44,370 bases of DNA from Acholeplasmatales bacterium (GCA_017524905.1 JAFXUP010000054.1:1-44370), one strand, 5' to 3'; shown: positions 22,196 through 31,682, numbered from the stretch's first letter. The notes: generated by a model not told the origin, from the sequence alone. Numbers and translations: made by a program.

Positions 22196-24898
22196 ATGAA
22201 AGATTACAAAGATACCTTATTTATGGGAAAATCTAATTTTGAAATGAGAGGAAATTTAACTAATAAAGAACCTCAAATTCAAGAAAATTGGGAAAAGATT
22301 GACCTATATAACAAGGTAATTAGAAAAAATGAAGGCAAAAGAGAGTACACATTACATGATGGTCCTCCTTATGCAAATGGTGATATCCATTTAGGACATG
22401 CCTTAAATAAAATTTTAAAGGATTTTGTTGTAAGATATTACAACATGAATGGTTATAAATCAGTATATATTCCTGGTTGGGATACACATGGTCTTCCTAT
22501 TGAAAATGCTCTTCAAAAAAGTGGCGTTTCAAGAAAGGATAAGCCAATTGTTGAATTTAGAAAGCTATGTGAAGAATATGCATATAAGCAAGTAGAAAGA
22601 CAAAAGGCTGGTTTTAAGAGATTAGGTGTATTAGGTGATTTTGATAATCCATATATTACATTAACAAAGGATTTTGAAGCTGATCAAATTAGAGTATTTG
22701 CTAAAATGGCTGAAAAAGGCTTAATTTATAAAGGATTAAAGCCTGTTTATTGGTCTCCATCATCAGAATCAGCTTTAGCAGAAGCCGAAATCGAATATAA
22801 GGATATTACATCTAAAGCAATTTATTTTAAATTCCCAATTGTAAATGCAGATGATGAATTTAAGGATGCAGCTTATATGGTATGGACAACTACACCTTGG
22901 ACATTACCTTGTAATTTAGCTGTTGCTGCAGGTCCTGAGATTAATTATGTTTTATTTAATTCTAATAAAGGTAAGATGGTTTGTGCTGCTGACCTTTTAG
23001 AAAGTTTAACTAAGAAGTTAGGATTAGAAAATGTAGAAGTAATTAAGTATGTATATGGTACTGATTTAACTAAGTATCAATATAAGCATCCATTATATGA
23101 TAGAGTATCTCCAACTATTAATGCTGATTATGTAACAACAACAGATGGTACTGGTTTTGTTCATATCGCTCCAGGTTATGGTGAAGAAGACTATTTAGCT
23201 GGTAAGCAATATGGTTTAGATATTATGGTTGCTGTAGATTCTAAGGGTTACCAAACTGAAAAAGCTGGAAAATATGCTGGACTTTTCTATGATGAATCAG
23301 AAGATTATATTATTAATGATTTAAAGGAATGTGGTTCTTTATTATTATTAGATCCTATCACTCACTCATATCCTCATGACTGGAGAACTAAAAAGCCAGT
23401 TATTTTTAGAGCAACACCACAATGGTTTGCATCTATTGACCCAATTAAGGATGAAATTTTAAATGCAATTAAAAATGTTAATTGGAATCCTAAATGGGGT
23501 GAGGTAAGAATCTCTAATATGATTCGTGATAGACATGATTGGTGTATTTCACGTCAACGTGCTTGGGGTGTACCTATCCCAGTATTCTATGCAGAAGATG
23601 GAACTGAAATTTTAGACCAAAAGGTTTTAGCACATGTAGCTGATTTATTCAGTAAATATGGTTCAAATGTTTGGTTTGAGCGTGAAGCAAAGGATTTACT
23701 TCCTGAAGGATATACAAATTCACATTCTCCAAATGGTAAATTCACAAAGGAAAATGATATCATGGATGTATGGTTCGATTCAGGATCATCATATATGCTA
23801 TTAAATAGAAGAGGATTAAAATATCCTGCTGATTTATACTTAGAAGGTTCTGACCAATATAGAGGTTGGTTCAATTCAAGTGTAATTACAGCTGTTGCAA
23901 CAACTGGTGTTGCACCTTATAAGACAGTTTTATCTCATGGCTTTACATTAGATGGTCAAGGAAGAAAAATGTCTAAATCTTTAGGTAATACAGTAGACCC
24001 AATTAAGGTATGTAATCAATCAGGTGCTGATATTCTTCGTTTATGGGTTGCATCTGTTGAATATAGAGCTGATATGCCTTTAAGTCAAGATATTTTAAAA
24101 CAAGTTTCTGAATCTTATAGAAAGATTAGAAATACATTAAGATTCTTATTATCAAATACATCTGATTTTGATCCTAAGAATGCTTTACCTTATGAAAAAT
24201 TAGAAGCTGTAGATAAATATATGCATATTAAGCTTCAAGAATTTATTGCTGAAATCCATAAGAATTATGAAAACTTTGATTTCGGTGAAATTTATAGAAA
24301 TGTAAATGCTTATATTGCTAATACATTATCTGCATTCTATCTAGATTTCACAAAGGATATTTTATATATTGAAGATCCAAAATCTAATAAGAGATTATCT
24401 TGTCAAACAGTATTTGCTGAAATTATTGATGCTATAATTAAATTATTAGCACCAATCTTACCTCATACAATGAGTGAAGCATATAATACATTATCTTATA
24501 AGACTGAAGAAGATGTATATCTATGTGATATGCCAAAGGCAGAAGCTAATTTAGATAAGGAATTAGAAGCTCAATTTGATGAATTCATGAAATATCGTGA
24601 TGAAATCTTAAAGGCTTTAGAAGATGCAAGAGCTAATAAGGTTATCGGTAAGAGCTTCAATGCTAAATTAACTATTACTTTAGATGAAAAGGCAGCTAAG
24701 GTATTTAATCCAATTAAGGATTCAGCAGCTCAATTATTAATTGTTTCTCAATTAGAATTTAAGGAAGGTTCTAAGTTTGAGGTTAATGTTGAAGCAGCAC
24801 AAGGTGAAACATGTGCTAGATGCTGGATGATTGTGCCAAAAGTTGATGAAGATGAACTTTGTCCAAGATGTAAAAAAATCCTTAATTTAAGGGGTTAA
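22196..24898 (+). CDS. ileS: Isoleucyl-tRNA synthetase
   Basis: This class I synthetase charges tRNA-Ile. It has 900 residues, the usual bacterial type length. Visible motifs are DGPPYANGDIHLGHALNK with the HIGH box (HLGH near 64), the editing-domain TTTPWTLPCNLAV and GTGFVHIAPGYGEEDY blocks, DVWFDSGSS, and KMSKS near 590. A C-terminal zinc finger has CARC and CPRC near 872-890. The ATG is 15 nt after the T-box terminator with GGAGGAATAG before it. Codon use is intermediate. Regulation by uncharged tRNA-Ile is shown by the T-box upstream. Confidence 0.99.
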   Translation: MKDYKDTLFMGKSNFEMRGNLTNKEPQIQENWEKIDLYNKVIRKNEGKREYTLHDGPPYANGDIHLGHALNKILKDFVVRYYNMNGYKSVYIPGWDTHGLPIENALQKSGVSRKDKPIVEFRKLCEEYAYKQVERQKAGFKRLGVLGDFDNPYITLTKDFEADQIRVFAKMAEKGLIYKGLKPVYWSPSSESALAEAEIEYKDITSKAIYFKFPIVNADDEFKDAAYMVWTTTPWTLPCNLAVAAGPEINYVLFNSNKGKMVCAADLLESLTKKLGLENVEVIKYVYGTDLTKYQYKHPLYDRVSPTINADYVTTTDGTGFVHIAPGYGEEDYLAGKQYGLDIMVAVDSKGYQTEKAGKYAGLFYDESEDYIINDLKECGSLLLLDPITHSYPHDWRTKKPVIFRATPQWFASIDPIKDEILNAIKNVNWNPKWGEVRISNMIRDRHDWCISRQRAWGVPIPVFYAEDGTEILDQKVLAHVADLFSKYGSNVWFEREAKDLLPEGYTNSHSPNGKFTKENDIMDVWFDSGSSYMLLNRRGLKYPADLYLEGSDQYRGWFNSSVITAVATTGVAPYKTVLSHGFTLDGQGRKMSKSLGNTVDPIKVCNQSGADILRLWVASVEYRADMPLSQDILKQVSESYRKIRNTLRFLLSNTSDFDPKNALPYEKLEAVDKYMHIKLQEFIAEIHKNYENFDFGEIYRNVNAYIANTLSAFYLDFTKDILYIEDPKSNKRLSCQTVFAEIIDAIIKLLAPILPHTMSEAYNTLSYKTEEDVYLCDMPKAEANLDKELEAQFDEFMKYRDEILKALEDARANKVIGKSFNAKLTITLDEKAAKVFNPIKDSAAQLLIVSQLEFKEGSKFEVNVEAAQGETCARCWMIVPKVDEDELCPRCKKILNLRG

Positions 24899-24905
24899 GA
24901 TTTTT
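24873..24905 (+). terminator. Terminator overlapping the ileS 3' end
   Basis: AAAAATcCTTAA can pair with TTAAGATTTTT around a purine-rich loop, with one bulged C, and the stop codon lies inside. The T-run merges with the -35 of the next promoter. Confidence 0.55.
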
Positions 24906-24932
24906 GACAATATGTTAAAAATTTGCTAAAAT
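24904..24932 (+). promoter_or_regulatory. Promoter of the 24976-deoC-deoD operon
   Basis: A perfect TTGACA (24904-24909), 17 nt, extended -10 TGcTAAAAT (24924-24932). This is the strongest -35 in the window. Confidence 0.85.
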
Positions 24933-24975
24933 AAATAAAAATAGCGATTTGTTTAAAAAAGGGCGGTGATTGAAT

Positions 24976-25827
24976 ATGGACTTTAGGTTATATTTCCTTA
25001 AAGAAGGTACTAGAACATATGAAAAAAGTGATTTAATTACTTATTTCAAATCTAATTCTAATATTACTTCACAAATGGAAGGTGACAATAGAGTTTATAC
25101 ATTCCATCACCCCATTTTAAATTTTGAGGCACGTTTTGTTATGACATCTATTTCTTGTGTACCAAGATTAGAGCGTCTAGACCCAAAATATTTTGATGTT
25201 AATTTTATGCTTGAATTTAATATTTTACTTCCTACATATTCAGCTGAAATTGTATTTGATATTGTAGAAGATTTAATTAAGATATTTAAATTCTATGTTT
25301 ATAATGAAGCATATCAAGATGTTGTTCCTTTTAGAAGATCTTTTATGATTAAAACATTTGAATCATGGAAGAGAGCCTATAAGGATGATAATGAGGATGA
25401 AATTGCTAAATATAATCGTCTTGACCCTCAAACTTTAACCCAAGTTTATAATTATTTATTAAGACAAAAGAAGCTTGAATTATTCTTAGATCCTAAAATT
25501 GTTATTTCAAATTATTATTTTTTACATACAGAACGTTCAAGAACTGCCTTTGTTGCAATAAAATGGGATGGTCAATCAGAATTTATTTTACCACCAGCTG
25601 TAGATATTTTATATTTAGATGATGGTAAATTTAAGCAATATTATCCTATGTCTGAAGTTTTACAAAAAACAGATAAGCTATTTAAACCAATTGATGGTTA
25701 TGGCGTTATTCAATTAATGGATGCCAAAAATTTAAAAAAATTCCATAAGATATTAACAAAAGATAAATTCGCACCACTTACTGCTGAATTAAAATTCTTA
25801 TCTATGGATAATATATTAGATATTTAA
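24976..25827 (+). CDS. Conserved-looking protein of unknown function upstream of deoC
   Basis: This is a soluble 283-residue protein with no signal peptide, membrane span or motif I recognise. The start is ATG 24976, six bases after GGTGAT; an in-frame TTG at 24970 overlaps that site. It is rich in aromatic and charged residues, with segments such as FHHPILNFEARFVMT, NFMLEFNILLPTYSAEIVFD, a Phe/Lys-rich helix, and ERSRTAFVAIKWDGQSEFILPP. The shape suggests an alpha/beta protein with a helical middle. It is first in an operon driven by a near-perfect promoter and is followed 9 nt later by deoC, so a link to deoxynucleoside salvage is possible but not shown. Confidence 0.7.
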   Translation: MDFRLYFLKEGTRTYEKSDLITYFKSNSNITSQMEGDNRVYTFHHPILNFEARFVMTSISCVPRLERLDPKYFDVNFMLEFNILLPTYSAEIVFDIVEDLIKIFKFYVYNEAYQDVVPFRRSFMIKTFESWKRAYKDDNEDEIAKYNRLDPQTLTQVYNYLLRQKKLELFLDPKIVISNYYFLHTERSRTAFVAIKWDGQSEFILPPAVDILYLDDGKFKQYYPMSEVLQKTDKLFKPIDGYGVIQLMDAKNLKKFHKILTKDKFAPLTAELKFLSMDNILDI

Positions 25828-25836
25828 GAGGTATTT

Positions 25837-26487
25837 ATGAAAAAATCAAAATATATTGATCACACTTTATTAAAAGCAACAGCAACTTATGATGAAATTT
25901 TAAAGCTTTGTACAGAAGCAAAGCAATATGATTTTGCATCAGTTTGCGTAAATCCAGCAAATGTTACATTTGCTCATCAATTATTAGAAGGTACAGATGT
26001 TAAGGTTTGTACAGTTATTGGCTTCCCTTTAGGAGCAAATACACCTGCTGTAAAGGCATTTGAAACAACAGATGCTATTACAAATGGTGCTGATGAAGTT
26101 GATATGGTTATTAATGTTGGTATGGCTAAAGCTCATAATTGGGATGCAGTTTATGAAGACATTAAAGCTGTAGTTGATGCTGCAAATGGTGTTTTAGTAA
26201 AGGTTATTATTGAAACATGCTATTTAACAGATGAAGAAAAGGTTGAAGTATGTAAGCTTGCTGTTAAGGCTGGAGCTGATTTTGTTAAGACATCTACTGG
26301 TTTCGGTACAGGTGGAGCAACAAAAGAAGATGTAGCTTTAATGTTTAAGGCTGTAGATGGAAAAGCTTCAGTAAAGGCATCTGGTGGTATTAGAGATGCT
26401 AAAACTTTCGAAGAAATGATTAAAGCTGGTGCTACAAGAATTGGATGTAGCGCTGGTGTTAAAATTATGGAGGATTCAAATGAGTAA
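25837..26487 (+). CDS. deoC: Deoxyribose-phosphate aldolase
   Basis: This cytosolic class I aldolase splits 2-deoxyribose-5-phosphate into glyceraldehyde-3-phosphate and acetaldehyde. The 216 residues match the family. Key sites are [11 protein letters not shown] at the N-terminus, [37 protein letters not shown], the Schiff-base Lys in [14 protein letters not shown] near 151, and the second Lys in VKASGGIR near 180. The ATG follows AAGAGGTATTT, 9 nt after the preceding gene. Its last codons overlap the deoD start by 8 nt, so the two are coupled. Together they degrade deoxynucleosides to central metabolites, although the phosphopentomutase between these steps is not in the window. Confidence 0.97.
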   Translation: MKKSKYIDHTLLKATATYDEILKLCTEAKQYDFASVCVNPANVTFAHQLLEGTDVKVCTVIGFPLGANTPAVKAFETTDAITNGADEVDMVINVGMAKAHNWDAVYEDIKAVVDAANGVLVKVIIETCYLTDEEKVEVCKLAVKAGADFVKTSTGFGTGGATKEDVALMFKAVDGKASVKASGGIRDAKTFEEMIKAGATRIGCSAGVKIMEDSNE

Positions 26488-27205
26488 TATTCCTACACCA
26501 CATAATAGTTGCGATGATGCATCAAAAATCGCTAAGGTAGTATTAATGCCTGGTGATCCATTAAGAGCTAAATATATTGCTGATAATTATTTAACTGATG
26601 TTGAACAATTCAACCATATTAGAAATATTTATGGTTATACAGGCTTATATAATGGAAAAAGAATTTCAATTATGGCATCAGGTATGGGTCAAGCATCAAT
26701 TTCTGTATATGCATATGAATTATTTAAATTCTATGATGTAGATACAATTGTAAGAATTGGTACTGCAGGAAGCTATGATGAAAAGATTAAGACTATGGAT
26801 ACAGTTTTAGTAACTAGTGCATATTCTGAATCTACATTAGCTAAGGTTGCTTATGGTTTTAAAAATCATGTTGCAAAACCAAGCTTAAAAATCAATAATA
26901 AATTAGAAAAGATTGCAAATGAATTAAATATTCCTTTAAAGAAGGCTAGATGCCATTCTTCAGATGCATTCTATTCTACACAACCAGATTACTGGAAAAC
27001 AGTAAGAGATGAACATGAATGTCAATTAGTTGAAATGGAAAGCTTCGCATTATTCCAAGCTGCAAAGGCAACAGGAAAGAATGCTGCTTGTCTTTTAACT
27101 ATTTCTGATTCATTTGTTTCTAGTGATTATGTTGACCCACAGGTTAGACAAACTGGTTTAAACAATATGTTTAAAATTGCTTTAGGATTAGCAAGTAAGA
27201 AATAA
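26480..27205 (+). CDS. deoD: DeoD-type purine nucleoside phosphorylase
   Basis: This cytosolic enzyme phosphorolyses purine (deoxy)nucleosides to base and (deoxy)ribose-1-phosphate. From ATG 26480 (TGGAGGA upstream, overlapping the deoC stop) it has 241 residues, normal for the hexameric DeoD type. Motifs are [67 protein letters not shown] and LLTISDSF, which holds the catalytic Asp. A longer frame from 26429 lies inside deoC and lacks a binding site. The pairing with deoC is the standard nucleoside-salvage arrangement. Confidence 0.96.
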   Translation: MSNIPTPHNSCDDASKIAKVVLMPGDPLRAKYIADNYLTDVEQFNHIRNIYGYTGLYNGKRISIMASGMGQASISVYAYELFKFYDVDTIVRIGTAGSYDEKIKTMDTVLVTSAYSESTLAKVAYGFKNHVAKPSLKINNKLEKIANELNIPLKKARCHSSDAFYSTQPDYWKTVRDEHECQLVEMESFALFQAAKATGKNAACLLTISDSFVSSDYVDPQVRQTGLNNMFKIALGLASKK

Positions 27206-27210
27206 AAAAT

Positions 27211-27236
27211 AAAGGGCTCTTAAGGGGCCCTTTTAA
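27211..27236 (+). terminator. Hairpin after deoD
   Basis: AAAGGGCTC (27211-27219) pairs with GGGCCCTTT (27225-27233, one G-U), with TTTT at the end. The Shine-Dalgarno of the M16-like gene starts 2-3 nt later, so termination here is probably partial. Confidence 0.75.
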
Positions 27237-27249
27237 AAAGGAGAAGACA

Positions 27250-28443
27250 ATGGATTTTTTATTACAAACTAATAAATTTCATAAAATTGTTTTTATAAAA
27301 CAATATTTTAGAAAAATTAATCCAGCTGAACAAACAATAAGAAATCTATTGTGCTATTATTTATCACTTGCTTGCCAAAAATATGACACAATAGAAAAGC
27401 TTGATTATTTTTTATCAATGTCATACGATTTAAAATCAAGTGTTGGCTTATCTACCTTTGGTAATTATTCAATTATTACATATTCTTTATCAGCTATAGA
27501 TTCAAAATATTTAACAGATGAAAAATATAATCTAAATTTTTTAGAAGAAGCATTTAATGATTTAATAAAGCCTGTAATTAAAAATAATAAATTTGATAAA
27601 AAAATATTTAATAAAGCCAAAGAATTTTATGCATCAAATTTATTATATGAATCTGAAAATGAAGATAAAAATGCTTATGATGGTTTAATTGATGCTTATT
27701 TTTCATCTACAATAAGAAATTTTAAATCAACAGGAGATATAAAAGAATTAGAAAATATAACAATTGATGATTTATATAATTATTATTTAACAATTTTAAA
27801 TGATGAAAAAATCTCTTATGTAACAGGAGATGTAAAAGGCTTAAAAGCCATTAATAATTCAACTTTAAAAATTAAAAATGATTACTTCTTTAAGGAAAGA
27901 TCAAATTCACTTGATTATATTCATGATGAGGCAAACACAAAACAAGCTCATTTATTTATAGTTTATGATCCATTTATATTTTCAGATTCCAAATTAAGCC
28001 AAGCATTAATGCTTATAAATAATCATTTTGGTTCTGCATCTAATTCTAAATTATTTACTGAAATAAGAGAAAAATTAGGATTATGCTATTCTATTTCATC
28101 TTCATATTTAGGTGCATCAGGAATAATAATTGTTTCTGCCATAATAAATAAAATAAATGAGAAGAAGGTAATATCTGAAATAGATAATATTTTTGCTCAT
28201 TTATTAGATGATTTTAATTTAGAAGAGAAAAAAAAATATTATAAAATGTATTATAAGGATAAATTTGATTATATTCATACAATCTATTCAGAATTTATTA
28301 ATGAAAATTATTTTATAAATACTCCAACAATTAAGGATGATTTAAAAATAGTTGATGAATTAACATTAGAAGATATTAAAAAGGCTCATAGCCTTATGAA
28401 GAAAACCTTAGTTTATGTTTATGGAGGCGATGATTTTGAATAA
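27250..28443 (+). CDS. M16 peptidase-like subunit without the zinc motif (YmfF-like)
   Basis: This 397-residue soluble protein has the two-lobe M16 (insulinase/processing peptidase) pattern but no HxxEH zinc motif in its N-terminal part. It resembles the non-catalytic partner seen in YmfF/YmfH-type pairs. The C-terminal lobe has the family feature REKLGLCYSISSSYLGASGI near 275, with Arg and Tyr that help bind substrate in the catalytic dimer. AAAAAGGAGAAGA precedes the ATG. It overlaps the catalytic partner gene by 8 nt. In Bacillus, related pairs process peptides, but no precursor peptide gene is seen nearby here. Confidence 0.85.
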   Translation: MDFLLQTNKFHKIVFIKQYFRKINPAEQTIRNLLCYYLSLACQKYDTIEKLDYFLSMSYDLKSSVGLSTFGNYSIITYSLSAIDSKYLTDEKYNLNFLEEAFNDLIKPVIKNNKFDKKIFNKAKEFYASNLLYESENEDKNAYDGLIDAYFSSTIRNFKSTGDIKELENITIDDLYNYYLTILNDEKISYVTGDVKGLKAINNSTLKIKNDYFFKERSNSLDYIHDEANTKQAHLFIVYDPFIFSDSKLSQALMLINNHFGSASNSKLFTEIREKLGLCYSISSSYLGASGIIIVSAIINKINEKKVISEIDNIFAHLLDDFNLEEKKKYYKMYYKDKFDYIHTIYSEFINENYFINTPTIKDDLKIVDELTLEDIKKAHSLMKKTLVYVYGGDDFE

Positions 28444-29677
28444 CTTTTATAAGCATAAAGCAATAAATGGTATGGAATGCTATTTAATTAAAAAGGAAGG
28501 CTTTAAAAAAAGCTATTGTGGAATAGGAACTAAATTTGGTGGAAATAATTTAAAATATAAAATAGATGATAAAATTTATAATTTAAAGCCAGGTATAGCT
28601 CATTTTATTGAGCATAAGCTATTTGCTCAAAAAGATGGAACAGATGCTTTTAATACATTTACAAAGTTAAATTCATCAGCTAATGCTTATACATCAAATG
28701 ATAAAACAGTTTATTATTTTACAACAAATGATGATTTAAAAAAGCCTTTAGCTTTACTTTTAGATATGTATTATAATCCTTATTTTACAAATTCTAATGT
28801 TGAATCTGAAAAGGATATAATTATATCAGAATTAAATATGAATTTAGATGATATAGGATATGTTTATAATGAAAAAATATTAAATGAATTATATCCTAAT
28901 GATGATTATTCTAAAATGATTTTAGGAGAAGAATCAGATATTAAGTCTATAACAAAAGATGATTTATATGAAGCCTATAATATATTTTATTCTCCTTTAA
29001 ATACAATTTTATATGTTGTTGCTGATATAGAGCCTGATTTATTATTTAGCTTTATAGATAGCAAATTAAAAAATAATTCTAAAAATGAATTTAAGGCTAT
29101 TAAATTATCTAATGTTTCAAGTGTTAAACCTAATAATGAAATTTATTATTTTAAAGATGATAGAATATCTCAAACAGAATTAATAATTAATTTAAGAATG
29201 GATGATGTTACCAATAAAGATCCTATTTCATGTGAATTATTATTAGGTGTATTTGAAGCATTATTAAATGTATCTAGTAAATTATATAAAAAGCTTGATA
29301 AAAAAGGATTGCTTTTAAATGATGTTCATTTTAATGTAAATACATCAGCTGAAACATCATTTATAATGCTAACATTTACAACAAATGAACCTTTAAAAAT
29401 TATTAAAATTATGAAACATGAACTTAAGCATTTAAGCTTTAAAAAGCTAAAAGAAGAATTCATTGAAATATATTTTAGACATTTAAAGGCTCAAGCTATA
29501 TCTGATATGGATTTAATTTATTCACTAGGTGATAAAGCTTTATCATTAGCTTTAGAAGATATTAATTATTTTGATATGAATGAATTATTAATTAATTTAA
29601 AACCTAAAGATATATCAAAATATATTGAATCTATTAAAAATTCTAAGGTTTTAGCAACGATTTCTACAAAAAATTAA
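28436..29677 (+). CDS. M16 zinc metallopeptidase (YmfH-like)
   Basis: This is the catalytic half of the M16 pair. HFIEH near residue 60 in GIAHFIEHKLFAQKDG is the inverted HxxEH zinc site, and the third ligand Glu lies in the following ESEKDIIISELNM helix near 130. The protein is soluble, about 414 residues. The most likely start is TTG 28436, eight bases after GGAGG at 28423-28427. ATG 28430 is in frame but only two bases from that site. The 8-nt overlap with the previous gene supports a heterodimer made in equal amounts. The terminator at 29686 ends the unit. The substrate is unknown. Confidence 0.9.
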   Translation: MNNFYKHKAINGMECYLIKKEGFKKSYCGIGTKFGGNNLKYKIDDKIYNLKPGIAHFIEHKLFAQKDGTDAFNTFTKLNSSANAYTSNDKTVYYFTTNDDLKKPLALLLDMYYNPYFTNSNVESEKDIIISELNMNLDDIGYVYNEKILNELYPNDDYSKMILGEESDIKSITKDDLYEAYNIFYSPLNTILYVVADIEPDLLFSFIDSKLKNNSKNEFKAIKLSNVSSVKPNNEIYYFKDDRISQTELIINLRMDDVTNKDPISCELLLGVFEALLNVSSKLYKKLDKKGLLLNDVHFNVNTSAETSFIMLTFTTNEPLKIIKIMKHELKHLSFKKLKEEFIEIYFRHLKAQAISDMDLIYSLGDKALSLALEDINYFDMNELLINLKPKDISKYIESIKNSKVLATISTKN

Positions 29678-29685
29678 AATTGTGC

Positions 29686-29718
29686 AAAAAAGCTCTATTT
29701 TAGAGCTTTTTTATTTTT
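29686..29718 (+). terminator. Terminator of the M16 pair
   Basis: AAAAGCTCTA (29687-29696) pairs with TAGAGCTTTT (29701-29710), followed by a long T-rich run. Confidence 0.9.
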
Positions 29719-29837
29719 TTATTAAAAAAATTAAGATTAAATTTTATTTATAATTTATTTCAATATCTTTTTTCCAAAATAACTAAAAAATGAATTAGTA
29801 GTTGTAAAAAATGCAATTTTTAAAAAAAATAATTTTG

Positions 29838-29846
29838 TGCTAATAT
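29838..29846 (+). promoter_or_regulatory. Extended -10 promoter of ssb
   Basis: TGcTAATAT (29838-29846) is an extended -10; no -35 is convincing. The preceding 29719-29837 is AT-rich and shows nothing else. Confidence 0.5.
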
Positions 29847-29871
29847 GCTTTTTAGAAAGGAGGCTTTTATA

Positions 29872-30237
29872 ATGTACAATTACTTCATGATAGTAGGTAG
29901 AATTCTAAATGATCCTGAAATAAGAGACGTCGGAGAAGGAAAAAAGGTAGTTAATTTATTAATTGGTATTAATAGAAGCTTTAAAAATATGGATGGTGAA
30001 TATACAACTGATATTGTTAAAGTAAGCCTTTGGGAATTCTTAGCTGATTATGCATCTGATACTTTTAGAAAGGGTAGCAATGTAGGAATTAAGGGAAGAA
30101 TGGTGCCTATTGAAGTAGAAATAGGGGATGGTAAAAAAGCCATTTATCATAACCTAGTAGGAGAAAGAGTAATATTCAGCGATTATCCAACACCGAAGGA
30201 TTTTCCAGGAAAAGATGTTACAGAAGAGGAAAGCTAG
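29872..30237 (+). CDS. ssb: Short single-stranded DNA-binding protein
   Basis: This is an OB-fold protein that coats single-stranded DNA. The start is ATG 29872 with GAAAGGAGG upstream; an ATG at 29845 is in the promoter. Family signs are MYNYFMIVGRILNDPEIR, NLLIGINRSFKN, KVSLWEFLADYASDTFRKGSNVGIKGRM and AIYHNLVGERVIF. At 121 residues it is shorter than typical SSB (150-180). After the OB fold only about 17 residues remain, ending in DVTEEES rather than the usual acidic tip with a final Pro-Phe that recruits partner proteins. It could be a second, specialised SSB or a lineage with a reduced tail. Confidence 0.88.
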   Translation: MYNYFMIVGRILNDPEIRDVGEGKKVVNLLIGINRSFKNMDGEYTTDIVKVSLWEFLADYASDTFRKGSNVGIKGRMVPIEVEIGDGKKAIYHNLVGERVIFSDYPTPKDFPGKDVTEEES

Positions 30238-30256
30238 TTTACTAGCTTCTTTTTTT
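30229..30256 (+). terminator. Terminator overlapping the ssb stop codon
   Basis: AAGCTAG/CTAGCTT with a TTTA loop, followed by seven T residues. The TAG stop lies in the stem. Confidence 0.88.
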
Positions 30257-30265
30257 ATTAATTCT

Positions 30266-30294
30266 TTGTCTTTTTAAGATATTTATTATATAAT
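30266..30294 (+). promoter_or_regulatory. Promoter of the thyA operon
   Basis: TTGTCT (30266-30271), 17 nt, TATAAT (30289-30294). Confidence 0.75.
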
Positions 30295-30326
30295 AATAAA
30301 AGATTAGATTAAAAGGATGAGTTAAT

Positions 30327-31208
30327 ATGAAACAGTATTTAGATTTATGTAAGAAAATATTAAATGAAGGCCATTGGAAGGATGATAGAACAGGTACAGG
30401 AACTTATTCTATTTTCGGTTATCAAATGCGTTTTGACTTACAAAAGGGCTTTCCTTTATTAACAACTAAAAAAGTATTTTTAAGAGGTATAATCCATGAA
30501 TTATTATGGTTTATTGCAGGTGATACAAATATTAAATATCTAGTAGATAATGATGTCCATATTTGGGATGACTGGGCATATAAAAATTATACATTATCAA
30601 AAGATTATAAAGGTGAAACTATTGAAGAATTCGCAGCTAAAATTAAAGAAGCTGATAAGGATTCAGAATTTGTTAAGGTATATGGAGAATTAGGTCCTGT
30701 TTATGGAAGACAATGGAGAAACTTCAATGAAGAGGGTGTAGATCAATTAGAAAATTTAATTAATCAAATTAAAACTAATCCTAATTCAAGAAGATTAATA
30801 ATTTCTGCATGGAATCCATGTGAGGTTGACCAAATGGCTTTACCTCCATGTCATTCATTTATGCAATTTTATGTAAATGAAGGTAAGCTTTCTTGCCAAT
30901 TATATCAAAGATCTGCAGATGTATTTTTAGGAGTACCTTTTAATATTGCATCTTATTCATTATTTACAATGATGATTGCTCAAGTTTGTGGATTAGAAGC
31001 TGGTGAATTTATTCATACATTTGGTGATGCTCATATTTATTCAAATCACGTAGATCAAATTAATTTACAATTATCTAGAGAGCCTAGAGAATTACCTACT
31101 ATGAAAATTAATCCAAATGTTAAATCAATTTATGATTTTAAGATTGATGATTTTACATTAGAAGGATACAATCCTCATGCAAGAATTAAAGGAAAGGTTG
31201 CAGTATAA
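30327..31208 (+). CDS. thyA: Thymidylate synthase (ThyA)
   Basis: This cytosolic enzyme methylates dUMP to dTMP using methylene-tetrahydrofolate and yields dihydrofolate. Motifs are [33 protein letters not shown], the GPVYGRQWR block, [10 protein letters not shown], and the catalytic Cys in [13 protein letters not shown] near 174. [20 protein letters not shown] and [12 protein letters not shown] follow. It has 293 residues, including the insertion near 85-120 found in many Bacillota enzymes. The ATG has AAAAGGATGAG upstream. It is followed 2 nt later by folA, which recycles its dihydrofolate product. Confidence 0.98.
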   Translation: MKQYLDLCKKILNEGHWKDDRTGTGTYSIFGYQMRFDLQKGFPLLTTKKVFLRGIIHELLWFIAGDTNIKYLVDNDVHIWDDWAYKNYTLSKDYKGETIEEFAAKIKEADKDSEFVKVYGELGPVYGRQWRNFNEEGVDQLENLINQIKTNPNSRRLIISAWNPCEVDQMALPPCHSFMQFYVNEGKLSCQLYQRSADVFLGVPFNIASYSLFTMMIAQVCGLEAGEFIHTFGDAHIYSNHVDQINLQLSREPRELPTMKINPNVKSIYDFKIDDFTLEGYNPHARIKGKVAV

Positions 31209-31210
31209 TT

Positions 31211-31678
31211 ATGATTAATATGATTTGGGCAATGGATGAGGAAAATATCATAGGCTATAAAAATAGAATTCCTTGGCATTGCAAAGAAGATTTATTATAT
31301 TATAAGGAGCATACAAAGGGTAAAACTGTTGTCATGGGTGAAGCAACATATTATTCTTTAAAAGGCTATTATAAGGATAAACCATTACCATATGGAAAGA
31401 TTTATGTTGCATCAATTAATGATATTAAATTAGATGATGCAGAAGTTGTATCTGATTTAGTTCAATTTTTAAAGAATTTTAAGGATGAACTTTGGGTTTG
31501 TGGTGGTGCAACAATTTATAAATTAAGCCTACCTTATGCTGATAGATTATATATATCATTTATTCAAGGAAAACATGAAGGCGATGCCTATTTTCCTCAA
31601 ATAGATTATTCAAAATATAATTTAATTTTTGAAAAAAAGACAGAACAAGTAAGATATACTTGTTTTGAAAGGAAGTAA
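31211..31678 (+). CDS. folA: Dihydrofolate reductase
   Basis: It reduces dihydrofolate to tetrahydrofolate with NADPH. The 155-residue length is normal. Visible features are MIWAMDEENIIGYKNRIPWH at the N-terminus, the substrate-binding acid in CKEDLLYYKEHT, VVMGEATYYSL (where most enzymes have VMGRKTFES, so the usual Arg-Lys is Glu-Ala), LPYGKIYVAS, VCGGATIYKLSLPYADRLYIS with the GG NADPH motif, and DAYFPQID. It is encoded 2 nt after thyA and is presumably translated by reinitiation, as no strong site of its own is visible. The altered GxxT motif could change cofactor binding. Confidence 0.93.
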   Translation: MINMIWAMDEENIIGYKNRIPWHCKEDLLYYKEHTKGKTVVMGEATYYSLKGYYKDKPLPYGKIYVASINDIKLDDAEVVSDLVQFLKNFKDELWVCGGATIYKLSLPYADRLYISFIQGKHEGDAYFPQIDYSKYNLIFEKKTEQVRYTCFERK

Positions 31679-31682
31679 TAAA

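Noticed and set aside
23587..23874. 95-residue minus-strand ORF inside ileS
   Set aside because: Antisense shadow; ileS is conserved through this stretch.
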